In this document: piece by piece, positions 1 through 9,346 of the stretch | How the letters are laid out: each line of letters opens with the position of its first letter | Numbering within the stretch: the stretch's first letter is position 1 | Source: Stenotrophomonas oahuensis | GTDB lineage: Bacteria; Pseudomonadota; Gammaproteobacteria; Xanthomonadales; Xanthomonadaceae | Direction: 5' to 3' | Length of the DNA: 64,000 bases | Assembly (NCBI RefSeq): GCF_031834595.1 | Contig: NZ_CP115541.1 | Location: 3,652,501 to 3,716,500, forward strand | Program-made: the position numbers and the translations under genes | Notes under the pieces: model-generated | Seen by the model: the letters and a program-made list of their open reading frames with translations, nothing else | The model's database searches: none | What the model was told of the DNA's origin: nothing

Positions 1-1765
1 CTTCCGAGGCCACCACGGCAAAGCCGCGACCCTGTTCGCCGGCACGTGCGGCTTCCACCGCCGCGTTCAGCGCCAGGATGTTGGTCTGGAATGCGATGCC
101 GTCGATCACCGAGATGATCTCGGCAATGCGCTTGGAGCTCGATTCAATCGCACTCATGGTGGTCACGACCTGGCCGACCACTTCACCGCCCTGGCTGGCG
201 ACGGTGTGTGCGCCGATCGCGAGTTGGTTGGCCTGGCGGGCATGCTCGGCGTTCTGGCGTACGGTGGAGGTCAGTTCCTCCATCGACGCGGCGGTTTCCT
301 CCAGGTTGGCGGCCTGCTGTTCGGTACGACGCGACAGGTCGCTGTTGCCGGTGGAGATCTCGCTGGCCGCGAGGTTGATGCTGCTGGCCGAGGTCTGGAT
401 CTGGCCGACAATCTGGGTCAGCTGGGCAACCGTGGCGTTGGCGTCGTCGCGCATGGTGGCGAACACGCCCTGGTAGTCCCCGTGCATGCGTGCGGTGAGG
501 TCGCCTTCGGCGATGGCCGAGAGCAGCTGCGACAGCTTGCCCAGGTTGTCGTCGCTGACCTGCATCATCGCGTTCAAGCTGGCGATCATCTGACGGAAAT
601 CGTGATCGAAGCGGGCTTCGTCACCACGCTGGGTGAAGTCGCCGGCAGCGGCCGCGCTGCCCAGGCGCTTGATCTCTGCGTTGATGCTGGACAGGTTCTG
701 TTTGACCGTATCGACGGTGCTGCTGATTGCGGCCTTGTCGCCCGGGTAGCGCGGCGCATCAACACTGAGGTCGCCGACGGCGTAGCGTTGGACCACGGCC
801 AGCACGTCCTGCATGGTCTGCACGTGCGCACCGACCAGCGCATTGGTTTCATGCACCATCAGGCCGTACTCGCCCGGGAAGGCGGATTCGTCCATGCGGT
901 AGCGGGTCTGGCCGGCATCATGTTGCGCTGCCATCTCGCGCTGGGCGGTGATCACCGCGTGCAGCTGCTGCTGCATGCGGCCCATGCTTTCCAGCAGGCG
1001 ACCGGGTTCGTCCTGCGCCTGCGTGCCGATGCGGCTGTCGAGCTTGCCGCTGGCGATGCTTTCGGCGACGCCGGTGGCCTGGCGCAGCGGACCGGTGATG
1101 CGGTTGCCGATGATCCAGCTCAGGGCCAGCACGATGATCACCAGCGTACCACCGGTGGCGGTCATCACCGCGGTGAAGGCGAGGGCGTCGTTCTGCACGT
1201 CGTCCATGTAGACGCCGCTGGTGACCACCCACTGCCACGGCTTGTACATCGAGGCAAAGGTGGCCTTCGGGATCAGGCCTTCGGCACCGGGCTTGGTGGT
1301 GGAGTAATAGGTGTAGCCGCTGCCGTTCTTGACCGCATCGTCCACCTGCAGCTGGTACAGCGCCACTCCATCGGCCGACTTGTAGTCCTTCACCATCTGG
1401 CCCACGCGCTTGGGCTGGAACGGATGCACGTGCAGCACGTAGTCGGTGGTGAGGATGTTGTAGTAGGCACTGCCACCGTCGGCGCGCATCGCGTCGACCG
1501 CCTTCATGGCGTTTTCCTTGGCCGCTGTTTCGGTCAGCTCACCCTTGTCAGCCAGGGCCTTGTAGTGGTCCATGATCCCGAAGGTGATTTCCACCTGGGT
1601 CTTCAGGCTTTCCTTGCGTGTCTCGTACAGGTCCAGGTACTGCTTGCGCGCGGCGACCACGGCCAGCGCGATCACGCCGATGGCAATCAGCACGGTCAGC
1701 AGGTTGAGCTTGTTGCGGACGGAGAGGTTGGAAAAGAACTGGTTCCAGCGGCTGAGCAAGGTCAT
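1..1765 (-). CDS. Methyl-accepting chemotaxis protein, sCache type (3' end outside window)
   Basis: Transmembrane chemoreceptor that passes ligand occupancy to CheA through CheW. Starting at the ATG ending at 1765, the protein shows TM1 (about residues 22-39), a periplasmic region of about 150 residues resembling a single Cache domain, TM2 (about 197-219), a HAMP segment (220-270), a helical linker and the start of the signalling domain. The hairpin tip, with its conserved [24 protein letters not shown] sequence, lies just before the window edge, so the C-terminus is missing and any CheR tether cannot be judged. A FliA promoter at 1863-1889 fits flagellar-regulon control. It follows another MCP gene in the same direction, separated by a terminator and a REP pair. 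The sCache assignment rests on topology and pattern, not on a profile search. Confidence 0.93.
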   Translation of the reverse strand, partial: MTLLSRWNQFFSNLSVRNKLNLLTVLIAIGVIALAVVAARKQYLDLYETRKESLKTQVEITFGIMDHYKALADKGELTETAAKENAMKAVDAMRADGGSAYYNILTTDYVLHVHPFQPKRVGQMVKDYKSADGVALYQLQVDDAVKNGSGYTYYSTTKPGAEGLIPKATFASMYKPWQWVVTSGVYMDDVQNDALAFTAVMTATGGTLVIIVLALSWIIGNRITGPLRQATGVAESIASGKLDSRIGTQAQDEPGRLLESMGRMQQQLHAVITAQREMAAQHDAGQTRYRMDESAFPGEYGLMVHETNALVGAHVQTMQDVLAVVQRYAVGDLSVDAPRYPGDKAAISSTVDTVKQNLSSINAEIKRLGSAAAAGDFTQRGDEARFDHDFRQMIASLNAMMQVSDDNLGKLSQLLSAIAEGDLTARMHGDYQGVFATMRDDANATVAQLTQIVGQIQTSASSINLAASEISTGNSDLSRRTEQQAANLEETAASMEELTSTVRQNAEHARQANQLAIGAHTVASQGGEVVGQVVTTMSAIESSSKRIAEIISVIDGIAFQTNILALNAAVEAARAGEQGRGFAVVASE

Positions 1766-1862
1766 GGGAGAGGATCTTTACAGTCGGGGGCATGCTGCGA
1801 TGCCTGGAGTGGTGGCGATGGCCGGAAAGGCCGACGTCGACGAACGTGCCGAGGCAAAGGAG

Positions 1863-1889
1863 ATATCGGCCATTACGCCTTTGAATTGA
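1863..1889 (-). promoter_or_regulatory. FliA (sigma-28) promoter of the sCache MCP
   Basis: On the minus strand the sequence reads TCAATTCA, 11 bases, GCCGATAT. The consensus is TAAAGTTT-N11-GCCGATAA. The spacing is exact and the -10 differs at one base. It lies about 100 bases before the MCP start codon. Confidence 0.75.
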
Positions 1890-1924
1890 GACGTGGAAAC
1901 TGAGCGTGTTCAGGTTTGAAAAGA

Positions 1925-1958
1925 AGAACGCCCCGATGCGTGCGCATCGGGGCGTTCT
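1925..1958 (-). terminator. Intrinsic terminator after the PAS-containing MCP
   Basis: Perfect 16-bp inverted repeat (1925-1940 with 1943-1958), GC-rich at its centre, followed on the minus strand by a T-rich tail (TCTTTTC). It lies downstream of the MCP ending at 2031 and before the promoter of the next MCP. Confidence 0.85.
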
Positions 1959-1973
1959 GTGTTGCGTTCGGCG

Positions 1974-2029
1974 GTAGAGCCGGGCTTGCCCGGCTGCAGG
2001 TCAGACCAGCCGGGCAAGCCCGGCTCTAC
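1974..2029. repeat. Pair of inverted GTAG-type REP palindromes
   Basis: Two REP units in head-to-head orientation. The left unit begins GTAGAGCCGGGCTTGCCCGG and the right unit is its inverse, ending CTCTAC at 2029, one base before the MCP stop codon. Such GTAG/SMAG REP elements are abundant in Stenotrophomonas intergenic DNA. Confidence 0.85.
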
Positions 2030-2030
2030 A

Positions 2031-4394
2031 TCAGAATTCCTGCCAGTCGCCTTCCGCGAGTTCGGCGGCGGCTACTGCACGCGCCGGTGCCTTGCGCGCC
2101 GGAGCCGGGGCCGGGGCGGCCGCGGCGACCGGACGCGAGGCGCGCACCGGAGCGGCGGCGACCACGACCTGGTCTTCCAGCTTGAAGATCGACACCGCAT
2201 CGCTGAGGTGACCGGCCTGTTCTTCCATGGAGCGCGCGGCCGCCGTGGCTTCTTCCACCAGTGCAGCGTTCTGCTGGGTGGTTTCGTCCATCTGCACCAC
2301 GGTCTGGTTGACCTGCTCGATGCCGGCCGACTGTTCCTGCGAGGCAGCGGAGATTTCCGACATGATGTCGGTCACGCGCTGCACCGAGGCGACGATCTCG
2401 CCCATGGTCTGGCCAGCCTTGTGCACCAGCGCCGATCCGTCATTGACCTTGCCGACCGAGTCGTCGATCAGGCCCTTGATCTCCTTGGCGGCACCGGCCG
2501 AACGCTGGGCCAGGGTACGCACTTCCGAAGCCACGACGGCGAAGCCGCGACCCTGTTCGCCGGCACGGGCAGCTTCAACTGCTGCGTTCAGCGCCAGGAT
2601 GTTGGTCTGGAAGGCGATGCCGTCGATCACCGAGATGATCTCGGCAATCTTCTTCGAGCTGGTCTGGATAGCGCTCATGGTGGTCACCACCTGGCCGACC
2701 ACTTCACCGCCCTGCGAAGCGACCGTGTGCGCGCCAATGGCGAGCTGGTTGGCCTGGCGGGCGTGTTCGGCGTTCTGGCGCACGGTGGAGGTGAGTTCCT
2801 CCATCGAAGCGGCGGTTTCTTCCAGATTGGCGGCCTGCTGTTCGGTACGGCGCGACAGGTCGCTGTTGCCGGTGGCGATCTCGCTGGCGGCCTGGCTGAT
2901 CGCCTGGCTGCTCTGCTTGATGCGGGTGACGATGCCGCTGAGCTGTTCGGCGGTGGCATTGGCGTCGTCGCGCATGGTGGCGAACACGCCGTGGAAATCA
3001 CCGTGCATGCGCGCAGTCAGGTCGCCCTGCGACAGCGCGGTGAGCAGGCTGGAGATCTGTTCGATGCTGCTGGCGTTGGCGTCGAGCAGGCCGTTGATCT
3101 GCTGGGCCAGCTGCAGGAAGAAGCCGTCCTTGCCTTCGGCGGCAATGCGGCCGCTGAGGTCGCCGGCGGCAGCCTGGGCAATGACGCGGGCCACTTCGGC
3201 TTCCACCAGCGCTTCCGGGGTGCGGTCGCGCCATTCCACCACGTGGCCGACGGTGTGGCCGTCGTCGTTGCGGATGACCGAGACCACCTGGGCGAACTGG
3301 GCATCGCCGAACTGCATGGCGCGACGGGCGACGCCGTTCTGCTTCAGGTTGGCGAGCAGGGTCGGGTCGGTTTCGCCGTTGTGTTCCAGCACGGTCAGCG
3401 GGCGGCCGACCAGGCTCTGGGCGGCGTCGAACGCCGGCAGGTCCTTGCGCAGTTCGTCCTCGTACTGGGACAGGGTCTGTTCCAGGGCGCGGTTGGCGTA
3501 GACGATGTTGAGGGTGTCGTCGGTCAGGTACACGCCGGTGGAGCTGTAGTCCAGCGCGGTGCGGATGCGCAGGTTCTCACGGGCGACGGCCTGTTCGGTT
3601 TCGGTGCGCTCGCGCAGGTCGCGCTGCATGCGCTGCATGGCCTGCAGCAGGTCGCCGACTTCGTCCTTGCGGGTGACGTCGATGTGGCCATCGAGCTTGC
3701 CGCCAGCGACTTCATTGGCGACCGAGACGGCACCGCGCACGCTGCCGACCAGCGAACGGGCGAACAGCCACACCAGCACCAGGCCTGCGGCGGCACCGCC
3801 GAGCAGGGCGATGACGGTCAGCGTGGCCGACGCGGCGTACGTGGAGGAGGCTTCCTCGCGCGAGGCGCGGGCCAGGCGGTTGTCTTCGGCGATCAGCGTT
3901 TCCAGTGCGGCCGAGGCCTTCTGGTGCTTGCCGCGGGTTTCGCCGACGAAGGTGTCAACGGCGTCGTCCGGCAGGTCCAGCTCAAGCATTTCGGTGACGG
4001 AGTCGTAGGAGGCCAGCGAATCGGCCCACTCCTTGGCGAACGTATCGAACAGCTTCTTCTGCTGCGGGCTGTCAATCAGTTCCGGGTATTTCTTGATCGA
4101 GGCATCGATCTTGGTGCGCAGGTCGGCGGCGCGGGTCTTGGCTTCGGCCTTGACGTCGTCGCTGGCGCGGATCAGGCCCTGGAAGGCCGAATTGCGGTAC
4201 TCGCCGAGCATGCCGCGCATTTCACCGGCCATGCGGATGCTTTCCATCCGGTTGCCGGCCAGCTCGGTGGTGACATTGTTGAGGGAGTGCAGGCCGCGGT
4301 ACGCGACGATGCCCTGAAGCAGCATCACCAGAAGCAGGACGCCGAACGTCAGCATCAGCTTCGGCATCAGTTTGAGATTGTTGATCCATTGCAT
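2031..4394 (-). CDS. Methyl-accepting chemotaxis protein with four-helix-bundle sensor, HAMP and PAS
   Basis: 787-residue chemoreceptor. The start at 4394 (MQWINNLK) is preferred over an upstream in-frame ATG because GGAG lies just before it and TM1 (about 13-33) follows at once. Between TM1 and TM2 (about 190-215) is a helical periplasmic part of four-helix-bundle type. A HAMP, a cytoplasmic PAS-like segment (contains [20 protein letters not shown]), a second HAMP-like stretch and the full signalling domain follow. The protein ends in GDWQEF, matching the xWxxF tether that docks CheR. It sits 92 bases downstream of the secreted-protein gene and may share its FliA promoter. The PAS suggests additional cytoplasmic sensing, but no cofactor residue can be named. 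Confidence 0.95.
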   Translation of the reverse strand: MQWINNLKLMPKLMLTFGVLLLVMLLQGIVAYRGLHSLNNVTTELAGNRMESIRMAGEMRGMLGEYRNSAFQGLIRASDDVKAEAKTRAADLRTKIDASIKKYPELIDSPQQKKLFDTFAKEWADSLASYDSVTEMLELDLPDDAVDTFVGETRGKHQKASAALETLIAEDNRLARASREEASSTYAASATLTVIALLGGAAAGLVLVWLFARSLVGSVRGAVSVANEVAGGKLDGHIDVTRKDEVGDLLQAMQRMQRDLRERTETEQAVARENLRIRTALDYSSTGVYLTDDTLNIVYANRALEQTLSQYEDELRKDLPAFDAAQSLVGRPLTVLEHNGETDPTLLANLKQNGVARRAMQFGDAQFAQVVSVIRNDDGHTVGHVVEWRDRTPEALVEAEVARVIAQAAAGDLSGRIAAEGKDGFFLQLAQQINGLLDANASSIEQISSLLTALSQGDLTARMHGDFHGVFATMRDDANATAEQLSGIVTRIKQSSQAISQAASEIATGNSDLSRRTEQQAANLEETAASMEELTSTVRQNAEHARQANQLAIGAHTVASQGGEVVGQVVTTMSAIQTSSKKIAEIISVIDGIAFQTNILALNAAVEAARAGEQGRGFAVVASEVRTLAQRSAGAAKEIKGLIDDSVGKVNDGSALVHKAGQTMGEIVASVQRVTDIMSEISAASQEQSAGIEQVNQTVVQMDETTQQNAALVEEATAAARSMEEQAGHLSDAVSIFKLEDQVVVAAAPVRASRPVAAAAPAPAPARKAPARAVAAAELAEGDWQEF

Positions 4395-4447
4395 GGTGGT
4401 GCACTCTCCAGTGGCAAACGCGTCCGGGCGTGTCCCGGTTGCAGCGA

Positions 4448-4471
4448 CCACGCCGGCCAGTGCCGGCGTGG
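4448..4471. repeat. Short inverted repeat between secreted-protein gene and MCP
   Basis: Nine-bp perfect arms (CCACGCCGG and CCGGCGTGG) with a 6-base loop in the 92-base gap. There is no T tract, so it is not called a terminator. It may attenuate expression or stabilise the upstream message. Confidence 0.4.
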
Positions 4472-4486
4472 CAGGGCGTACGGGAA

Positions 4487-4870
4487 TTACTTGATGTCGG
4501 CCAGCTTCAGGCCGGACGGACCGCTGACTTCGATTTCAGCGCGCGAGGCGTCGCGCTGGATGGTGCCGATGACGCAGACGGTCTTGCCTTCCAGGGATTC
4601 CAGCGGGAAGTTGAACTTGCCGCGGTTGGAACCGGCGATGCGGGCCGAGAAGGTGTGGCGCGGGAAGGCACCGCCCATGTACAGGAAGGTGGGCTGGCCT
4701 TCGGAACCTTCAGCGTAACGGGCCTTTTCGACCTTGCCGCAGACCATGCCGTCCTTGCCGACCGAGCGCGGAGCCAGCTCCGGCGGAATCATGGCCGACT
4801 GGGCGGAGACGGGAGCAGAAGCGGTGGTGGCCAGCACGGCAACCGAGAACACGGCAAGCAGAGACTTCAT
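4487..4870 (-). CDS. Small secreted protein of unknown function, FliA-controlled
   Basis: 127 residues from the chosen start MKSLLAVF. A longer in-frame ORF exists upstream, but this start gives a textbook signal peptide (lysine, hydrophobic core, cleavage near VSA-QSA at about residues 22-25). The mature part contains two cysteines (in MVCGKV and KTVCVIGT) and a strand-rich pattern with [13 protein letters not shown] that resembles an OB-fold. This fold call is an inference. A FliA-type site at 4944-4970 lies upstream and an MCP gene 92 bases downstream. Hence it is probably made with late flagellar genes and exported to the periplasm or outside. I do not recognise a characterised family. 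Confidence 0.75.
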   Translation of the reverse strand: MKSLLAVFSVAVLATTASAPVSAQSAMIPPELAPRSVGKDGMVCGKVEKARYAEGSEGQPTFLYMGGAFPRHTFSARIAGSNRGKFNFPLESLEGKTVCVIGTIQRDASRAEIEVSGPSGLKLADIK

Positions 4871-4943
4871 CGGGAGATACTCCGGGGGATTTGGATGGTT
4901 GGCCTGGCCGTGGAATGCCCACGGCTCGAGGTCCTGACACGAG

Positions 4944-4970
4944 CTATCGGCCAAACGCGACACAACTGAA
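4944..4970 (-). promoter_or_regulatory. FliA (sigma-28) promoter of the secreted-protein gene
   Basis: Minus strand reads TTCAGTTG, 11 bases, GCCGATAG. The -10 is one mismatch from consensus and spacing is correct. It sits about 75 bases before the MKSLLAVF start and could also serve the MCP that follows. Confidence 0.65.
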
Positions 4971-5013
4971 GTGAGAATGTGTGCTGTTCATCACAATTCT
5001 TCACGGTGGTGCG

Positions 5014-5505
5014 TCAAGCGGCCGCATCTTCCAGCTGCTGGGCCTGGCCCATGTCGGCGCTGTCGAGCAGGGTTTCGATATCGAGCAGGATGAGCATGCG
5101 ATCGTCCTGGGTGCCGATGCCGGAGATGAAGCGGGTATCGACGGCGGCACCGAACTCGGGGGTGGGGCGGATCTGGTCGGCGTTGAGCGGGATGACGTCG
5201 GAGACGCTGTCGACGACGATGCCGACGACGCGGTCTTCGACGTTGAGCACGATCATGACGGTGAAGGCGTCATAGCGGGCATCTTCCAGGCGCAGCTTGA
5301 GGCGCAGGTCGATGACCGGCACGATGGTGCCGCGCAGGTTGATGACGCCCTTGATGTAATCCGGCGCATCGGGCACGCGGGTGACCGAGTCGTAGCCACG
5401 GATTTCCTGGACCTTGAGGATGTCCACGCCGTAGTGCTCGGCACCGAGGGTGAAGCTGAGGAATTCGCCGCCGCTGCTGGCGGCATTCTTGTTGCTGTCG
5501 TTCAT
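5014..5505 (-). CDS. cheW: Chemotaxis coupling protein CheW
   Basis: 163-residue, single-domain CheW that bridges MCP tips and CheA in the chemosensory array. Hallmarks visible are the [20 protein letters not shown] start of the SH3-like fold, [14 protein letters not shown] in the middle, and [10 protein letters not shown]. Length matches the family. It has its own FliA promoter (5560-5586). The gene lies between ycgR and the secreted-protein/MCP pair, so this part of the locus carries accessory chemotaxis components rather than the main cheA operons. Confidence 0.97.
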   Translation of the reverse strand: MNDSNKNAASSGGEFLSFTLGAEHYGVDILKVQEIRGYDSVTRVPDAPDYIKGVINLRGTIVPVIDLRLKLRLEDARYDAFTVMIVLNVEDRVVGIVVDSVSDVIPLNADQIRPTPEFGAAVDTRFISGIGTQDDRMLILLDIETLLDSADMGQAQQLEDAAA

Positions 5506-5559
5506 CGGAAAGATCCTGGGTCGGGCGTGGCGGTCGAAAGAAACCGGGTGTCACGCTGG

Positions 5560-5586
5560 ATATCGGCCTGGATCTTGTTGTCTTTA
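5560..5586 (-). promoter_or_regulatory. FliA (sigma-28) promoter of cheW
   Basis: Minus strand reads TAAAGACA, 11 bases, GCCGATAT. Both boxes are near consensus with exact spacing. It lies about 55 bases before the cheW ATG. Confidence 0.85.
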
Positions 5587-5637
5587 GCGTCAAAGTTTGT
5601 CGCGAACAGCCTGCCTGAGCGGTCGGTCTACGAGCTT

Positions 5638-5743
5638 GGGCCATCGGGCACGGGGGTACGGGACACGCCGTGAACCCATCCATGGGGGCTCGTCGAAAAC
5701 ATCCATGTTTTCAACGGTCCCGTACCCCCGTACCCGATGGCCC
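5638..5743. repeat. Large paired-hairpin palindromic element, copy A
   Basis: Outer arms of about 25 bp with one mismatch (GGCCATCGGGCACGGGGGTA... and its inverse) enclose two small palindromes centred on CCATCCATGG-like and AAAACATCCATGTTTT sequences. It sits between the ycgR stop codon and the cheW promoter. Five relatives occur in the window. Confidence 0.85.
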
Positions 5744-5866
5744 ACGACAGAGGGTCGGCTGCCATGGAAGATCAAATGCAGGTGGCTCTGGTAGCGTCGG
5801 TCGACAGACGACGGCCATGAAATGGCCAACATCCGGTAACGCATGACCCCGGATCGAAACCTACCC

Positions 5867-6643
5867 TCAGTCGCCGTTCTTTCTAGCGCTGCGCTGGCGG
5901 TCAATGCGGAAGATGTAGCGCTGGATGGCGCTGTCGCCCCCGCGGGGGAGGCCGTCGAAGCGCATGCCGATGCGCTTGGTCTCGGTGCCGTTGGCCATCT
6001 TGATGCTGAGCTGGTTGCAGACGATCAGCGAGACCTGCAGGGGGCCGCTGTCGGGCATGTCAAGGCGGGCGTCGTAGCGCTTCTGCAGGCCGAAGGCGTT
6101 GCAGCTGGCCGGGACGGTGACCGCCAGGCCGCCGGCGCTGATGTCGACCACGCGCAGGTGAAGGGCCTCGCTGCGGTCTTCGTTGACCGGGAACAGCAGA
6201 TGCGGGGAATCCGTGATCGGGGTTTCCAGGCGGTACAGTTCGCGCCGCTGCAGGTGCACCAGTTCGGTCGGGAACGGGGCCCGGAACCCGACGTGGCGGT
6301 GGTCGCCGGTGCGCTCCAGGTGGTCTACCCGGAAACGCACCATCACCCGGTCCAGCTGGGCGAAGCAGAGCAGGTGGCCGGCTTCTTCCGCCGCCCGGTT
6401 GGCCGCCGGCGACGGGCTGCCGTCCAGCAGCAGCCAGTCCTCGTCTTCGTCCAGTTCCAGAATCGCGGTCGGGAACGACTGGTCACGGCCGCCCAGGTGC
6501 GCGTTGATCAACGAACGCTGGTCGATCAGCGACTGCAGCAGCTGCCGGATCTGGCGTGGGTTGCGAACGAGGAAACGATCATCCGTGCCGTCGTCGCCGA
6601 CGGCATGGGCGGTGTCGTGTTCGTCAAGGCTGCCTACGGACAT
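5867..6643 (-). CDS. ycgR: Flagellar brake protein YcgR, cyclic-di-GMP binding PilZ protein
   Basis: 258 residues. The N-terminal half matches the YcgR-N layout and the C-terminal half is a PilZ domain. The ligand motifs are intact: RRELYR (RxxxR) and DISAGGL (D/NxSxxG). In relatives, cyclic-di-GMP-loaded YcgR binds the flagellar switch or stator and slows the motor. A FliA-type promoter with a perfect GCCGATAA -10 lies at 6678-6704, linking it to late flagellar expression. It is monocistronic as far as can be seen, with a large palindrome downstream. It pairs functionally with the GGDEF-EAL enzyme at 28571-30712. Confidence 0.92.
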   Translation of the reverse strand: MSVGSLDEHDTAHAVGDDGTDDRFLVRNPRQIRQLLQSLIDQRSLINAHLGGRDQSFPTAILELDEDEDWLLLDGSPSPAANRAAEEAGHLLCFAQLDRVMVRFRVDHLERTGDHRHVGFRAPFPTELVHLQRRELYRLETPITDSPHLLFPVNEDRSEALHLRVVDISAGGLAVTVPASCNAFGLQKRYDARLDMPDSGPLQVSLIVCNQLSIKMANGTETKRIGMRFDGLPRGGDSAIQRYIFRIDRQRSARKNGD

Positions 6644-6677
6644 GAATTCTGCTGGGTGCTACCGGGTCTCCCTGCAT

Positions 6678-6704
6678 TTATCGGCAGCCGGTCACAGTTC
6701 TGTA
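6678..6704 (-). promoter_or_regulatory. FliA (sigma-28) promoter of ycgR
   Basis: Minus strand reads TACAGAAC, 11 bases, GCCGATAA. The -10 is perfect and the -35 is weaker. It lies 34 bases before the start codon. Confidence 0.75.
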
Positions 6705-6728
6705 GGGCGAATCTGGCCAGAAATGGGG

Positions 6729-8921
6729 TCATGGCGATGCATCCGCTATCTGGCGGACCCGCTGCATGACGCCCAGTGGGCTGGCCGGGTCGTGCAGATG
6801 GAAGCGCGCGACCGCTTCGGCCAGCGTGCCGGCTTGTTCCTCCATTGCATGGGTCGACTGGCGCGAAGCGTCCACCAGTGCCGCGTTCTGGCGCGTGCCC
6901 GCGTCCATCTGCGCGATGCTCTGATTGACCTGCTCGATGCCGGTGGACTGCTCCTGCGAGGCGGCGGAGATCTCACCCATGATGGTGTTGACCTGACCCA
7001 CCGCGCTGACGATGCCCCCCATGGTCTGGCCGGCACGGTTCACCAGCTGAGCGCCGTGGGCGACCTTGTCGACCGAATCGGAAATCAGGCCCTTGATCTC
7101 GCGGGCGGCGTCGGCCGAGCGTTGTGCCAGGGTGCGCACCTCGGTGGCGACCACAGCAAAGCCGCGGCCTTGTTCGCCGGCGCGTGCGGCTTCCACCGCC
7201 GCGTTCAGGGCCAGGATGTTGGTCTGGAAGGCAATGCCGTCAATCACCGTGATGATGTCGCCGATCCGGCGCGAAGCGGCTTCAATCGCGCTCATGGTGT
7301 CGACCACTTCACCAACCACCGTACCGCCCTGGGCGGCGACATCGGCCGCTTCGCTGGCCAGTCGGTTGGCCTGGCGTGCATGTTCTGCATTCTGACGCAC
7401 CGTGGCGGTGAGTTCTTCCATGGTGGCCGCGGTTTCTTCCAGGCTGGCGGCCTGCTGTTCGGTGCGGCTGGCCAGGTGGGCATTGCCGTGGGCCATCTCG
7501 CCGGCGGCCTGGTTGAGGTTGTGGGACGCGCTTTGAATGCGGCCGACAATGTCGGTGAGCTGGGCGATGGTGGCGTTGGCGTCGTCCTGGATGCGGGCGA
7601 ACACGCCGTGGAAATCACCGTGCATCTGCGCGGTGAGGTCGCCGCGCGACAGGGCGGCCAGCAACTGCGAGACCTGCTCGATGCTGCCGGCGGTGGCGTC
7701 CAGCAGCGCGTTGAGGCGCTGCGCCAGCTGCAGGAAGAAGCCCTGCTTGCCTTCGGTGACCACGCGGCCGCTGAAGTCGCCCGCCGCGGCGGCGTCGACG
7801 ATGCGGCCCAGCTCTTCTTCCACCTGCACTTCCAGAGTGCGGTCGGCCCATTCCACCACGAAGCCCTGGCGGCTGCCGGCATCATCGATGATGGGATTGA
7901 CGATCAGCTGCATGACCCGGCCGCCAACGCGGATCTGCGCGCGGTGGGTGCTCTTCAGGGTTTCCAGCAGCCGTGCCTGGTGCTCGGGGTGGCGGTGGAA
8001 GATGTCGATGTTGCGGCCAACCAGCTCGGCGGCGCTGAACTGCGGCAGGTCGCGGCGCAGGTCGGACTCGGCGGCGGTCAGCATGCGCTGCAGCGGCCGG
8101 TTGACGTAGACGATGTTGCGCTGGGCGTCGGCGATCATCACGTTGGTGGTGACGTCGTCCAGTGCGGCGCGGATGCGCAGCATCTCGTCCAGGCCGGCCT
8201 GTTCCTGCTCGCGCCGGGCGAGCAGCTGGTGGCTGCTGTGGACCATGGCGCGGGCCAGCGAGTCGGCCGGGAACTGCGCTTCGTGCAGGTCGGCTGGCAG
8301 CGGCTGGTCATTGGCGACGCCGCGGGCCAGTCGCGCCAGTTCGCGCGGGTCATGGCCGAGCAGCAGCAGCTGGCGACGCATCTGCACGGCCATGGCGCAG
8401 AGCAGGGCGGTTTCAACCACCACGTAGGCGGCGTGCAGCAGCACCACGCCAAAGCCGCTGCCGGCGGCAAACACCGGCAGGTCCAGGCCACGGCTCTGCA
8501 GCACGAAGAACAGCACGTGGTGCACGGCAATCGCGGCGGCGGCCACCACGATCGGCAGCCAGTCGCGGTAATACAGCAGCAGCGCGATCAGCACGATCAC
8601 GCCGAAGTGGGTTTCCAGCATGCCGTGGGTCTGGTGGATCAGGGTGGCGGCCAGCACCATCCAGACCAGCGCCACGGTGCAGCGCGACAGCCGGGTGCCG
8701 GGCAGCCAGCGCGTCTGCAGCGCGACCAACGCCAGGCTGGGCAAGCTGATTGCCAATGCCGGCGTCCACACGCCGTTGCGCCAGGCGAGCACCAGCGAGA
8801 TCGCCGTGAGCAGCGCGGTGACCGCCAGGAACAGGCGATCCGCCTCGGCGGCAAGGGCCTGCAGATAGGGCACGTTCTCGTGGCCTACCAGTGAATGGGG
8901 AACAGGGCGGGGTGCGGACAT
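6729..8921 (-). CDS. Chemoreceptor with multi-pass membrane sensor and PAS domain
   Basis: 730 residues from the start [15 protein letters not shown] sits ahead of this ATG, overlapping a longer in-frame start at 8948 that is therefore rejected. The N-terminal ~200 residues are hydrophobic with about six membrane helices and no obvious periplasmic domain. A PAS segment ([20 protein letters not shown]) and a complete MCP signalling domain follow. There is no xWxxF tail, so it would need adaptation help from tethered receptors. It follows a small membrane ORF by 39 bases and probably shares its promoter. The ligand cannot be inferred; the multi-pass architecture suggests sensing within or through the membrane. 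Confidence 0.93.
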   Translation of the reverse strand: MSAPRPVPHSLVGHENVPYLQALAAEADRLFLAVTALLTAISLVLAWRNGVWTPALAISLPSLALVALQTRWLPGTRLSRCTVALVWMVLAATLIHQTHGMLETHFGVIVLIALLLYYRDWLPIVVAAAAIAVHHVLFFVLQSRGLDLPVFAAGSGFGVVLLHAAYVVVETALLCAMAVQMRRQLLLLGHDPRELARLARGVANDQPLPADLHEAQFPADSLARAMVHSSHQLLARREQEQAGLDEMLRIRAALDDVTTNVMIADAQRNIVYVNRPLQRMLTAAESDLRRDLPQFSAAELVGRNIDIFHRHPEHQARLLETLKSTHRAQIRVGGRVMQLIVNPIIDDAGSRQGFVVEWADRTLEVQVEEELGRIVDAAAAGDFSGRVVTEGKQGFFLQLAQRLNALLDATAGSIEQVSQLLAALSRGDLTAQMHGDFHGVFARIQDDANATIAQLTDIVGRIQSASHNLNQAAGEMAHGNAHLASRTEQQAASLEETAATMEELTATVRQNAEHARQANRLASEAADVAAQGGTVVGEVVDTMSAIEAASRRIGDIITVIDGIAFQTNILALNAAVEAARAGEQGRGFAVVATEVRTLAQRSADAAREIKGLISDSVDKVAHGAQLVNRAGQTMGGIVSAVGQVNTIMGEISAASQEQSTGIEQVNQSIAQMDAGTRQNAALVDASRQSTHAMEEQAGTLAEAVARFHLHDPASPLGVMQRVRQIADASP

Positions 8922-8960
8922 GCGGTCGACTCCTTCGGGCATGAGCAACGGGTGGGTCGC

Positions 8961-9149
8961 TTACCTGCTGGGGGCGGCGGGCGAGCAGACGGCTTGTGTG
9001 ATTCCCACAGTGGTGACGCGTGACGACGGTGCCTGGTAGAGCAGCGGAATCACCCAGCCGATCCACAGCGCCAGCGCGGTGAGGCCGGCCACGGCGCGGG
9101 CGGTAGAGACCGGGCGCGGTGCGCCTGGCGACGATGAGGGTGCTGCCAT
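8961..9149 (-). CDS. Small membrane protein (62 residues), unknown, upstream of a chemoreceptor
   Basis: Short ORF with one strong membrane helix (about residues 20-39, AVAGLTALALWIGWVIPLLY), a proline/serine-rich N-terminus and an alanine/proline-rich tail. It has GGGAGG 8-9 bases before its ATG and a FliA-like site (9182-9209) upstream, and it ends 39 bases before the multi-pass MCP. These signals support translation better than for the many chance ORFs here. No family is recognised. It could be a receptor partner or a leader-type ORF. Without homology it remains tentative. Confidence 0.5.
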   Translation of the reverse strand: MAAPSSSPGAPRPVSTARAVAGLTALALWIGWVIPLLYQAPSSRVTTVGITQAVCSPAAPSR

Positions 9150-9181
9150 GTGCCGCCCTCCCAGGCCACAACGGTCCCTTC

Positions 9182-9209
9182 TTAACGGCCCGCATGCGTA
9201 CGGACTTGA
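9182..9209 (-). promoter_or_regulatory. FliA-like promoter of the small membrane ORF and multi-pass MCP
   Basis: Minus strand reads TCAAGTCC, 12 bases, GCCGTTAA. Both boxes resemble the flagellin promoters, but the spacer is one base longer than consensus. Confidence 0.55.
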
Positions 9210-9290
9210 TCCTGTTCAGCGCGCGTTTTGCCGAATTCGGTCGAGTTTCTTTCAATTGTGTGACGCACTGCGCATTTTTCATGGGAGAAA

Positions 9291-9316
9291 CAAAACACCC
9301 CGCCGAAGCGGGGTGT
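9291..9316 (-). terminator. Intrinsic terminator after the MCP ending at 9347
   Basis: Nine-bp perfect stem (ACACCCCGC / GCGGGGTGT), 4-base loop (9304-9307), followed on the minus strand by TTTTG then TTTC. It lies 30 bases past the MCP stop codon. Confidence 0.9.
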
Positions 9317-9346
9317 GTGGGATTGCCGAAGCAACAATGCTTCTGG

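Larger units (their letters stand above)
5506..5866. other. 361-base intergenic region between ycgR and cheW: promoter plus repeats
   Basis: No gene is supported. It holds the cheW FliA promoter (5560-5586), a large palindromic element (5638-5743) and a module at about 5791-5856 that recurs inverted at about 51058-51128. The open frames here arise from the palindrome and read through it in both directions. Confidence 0.8.

Noticed and set aside
206..1903. Long plus-strand ORF of 565 codons rich in His, Gly and Asp
   Set aside because: Antisense to an MCP gene. Several similar plus-strand ORFs (for example 1959-4718, 6183-8894, 9119-11701, 12240-14792, 22688-25174, 25005-27479, 27704-29944, 39867-42083) arise from GC-biased third codon positions opposite real genes and show no family sequence.
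5590..5904. Minus ORF of 104 codons upstream of cheW
   Set aside because: Runs through palindrome A and into the ycgR 3' end; no ribosome-binding site and no family match by eye.
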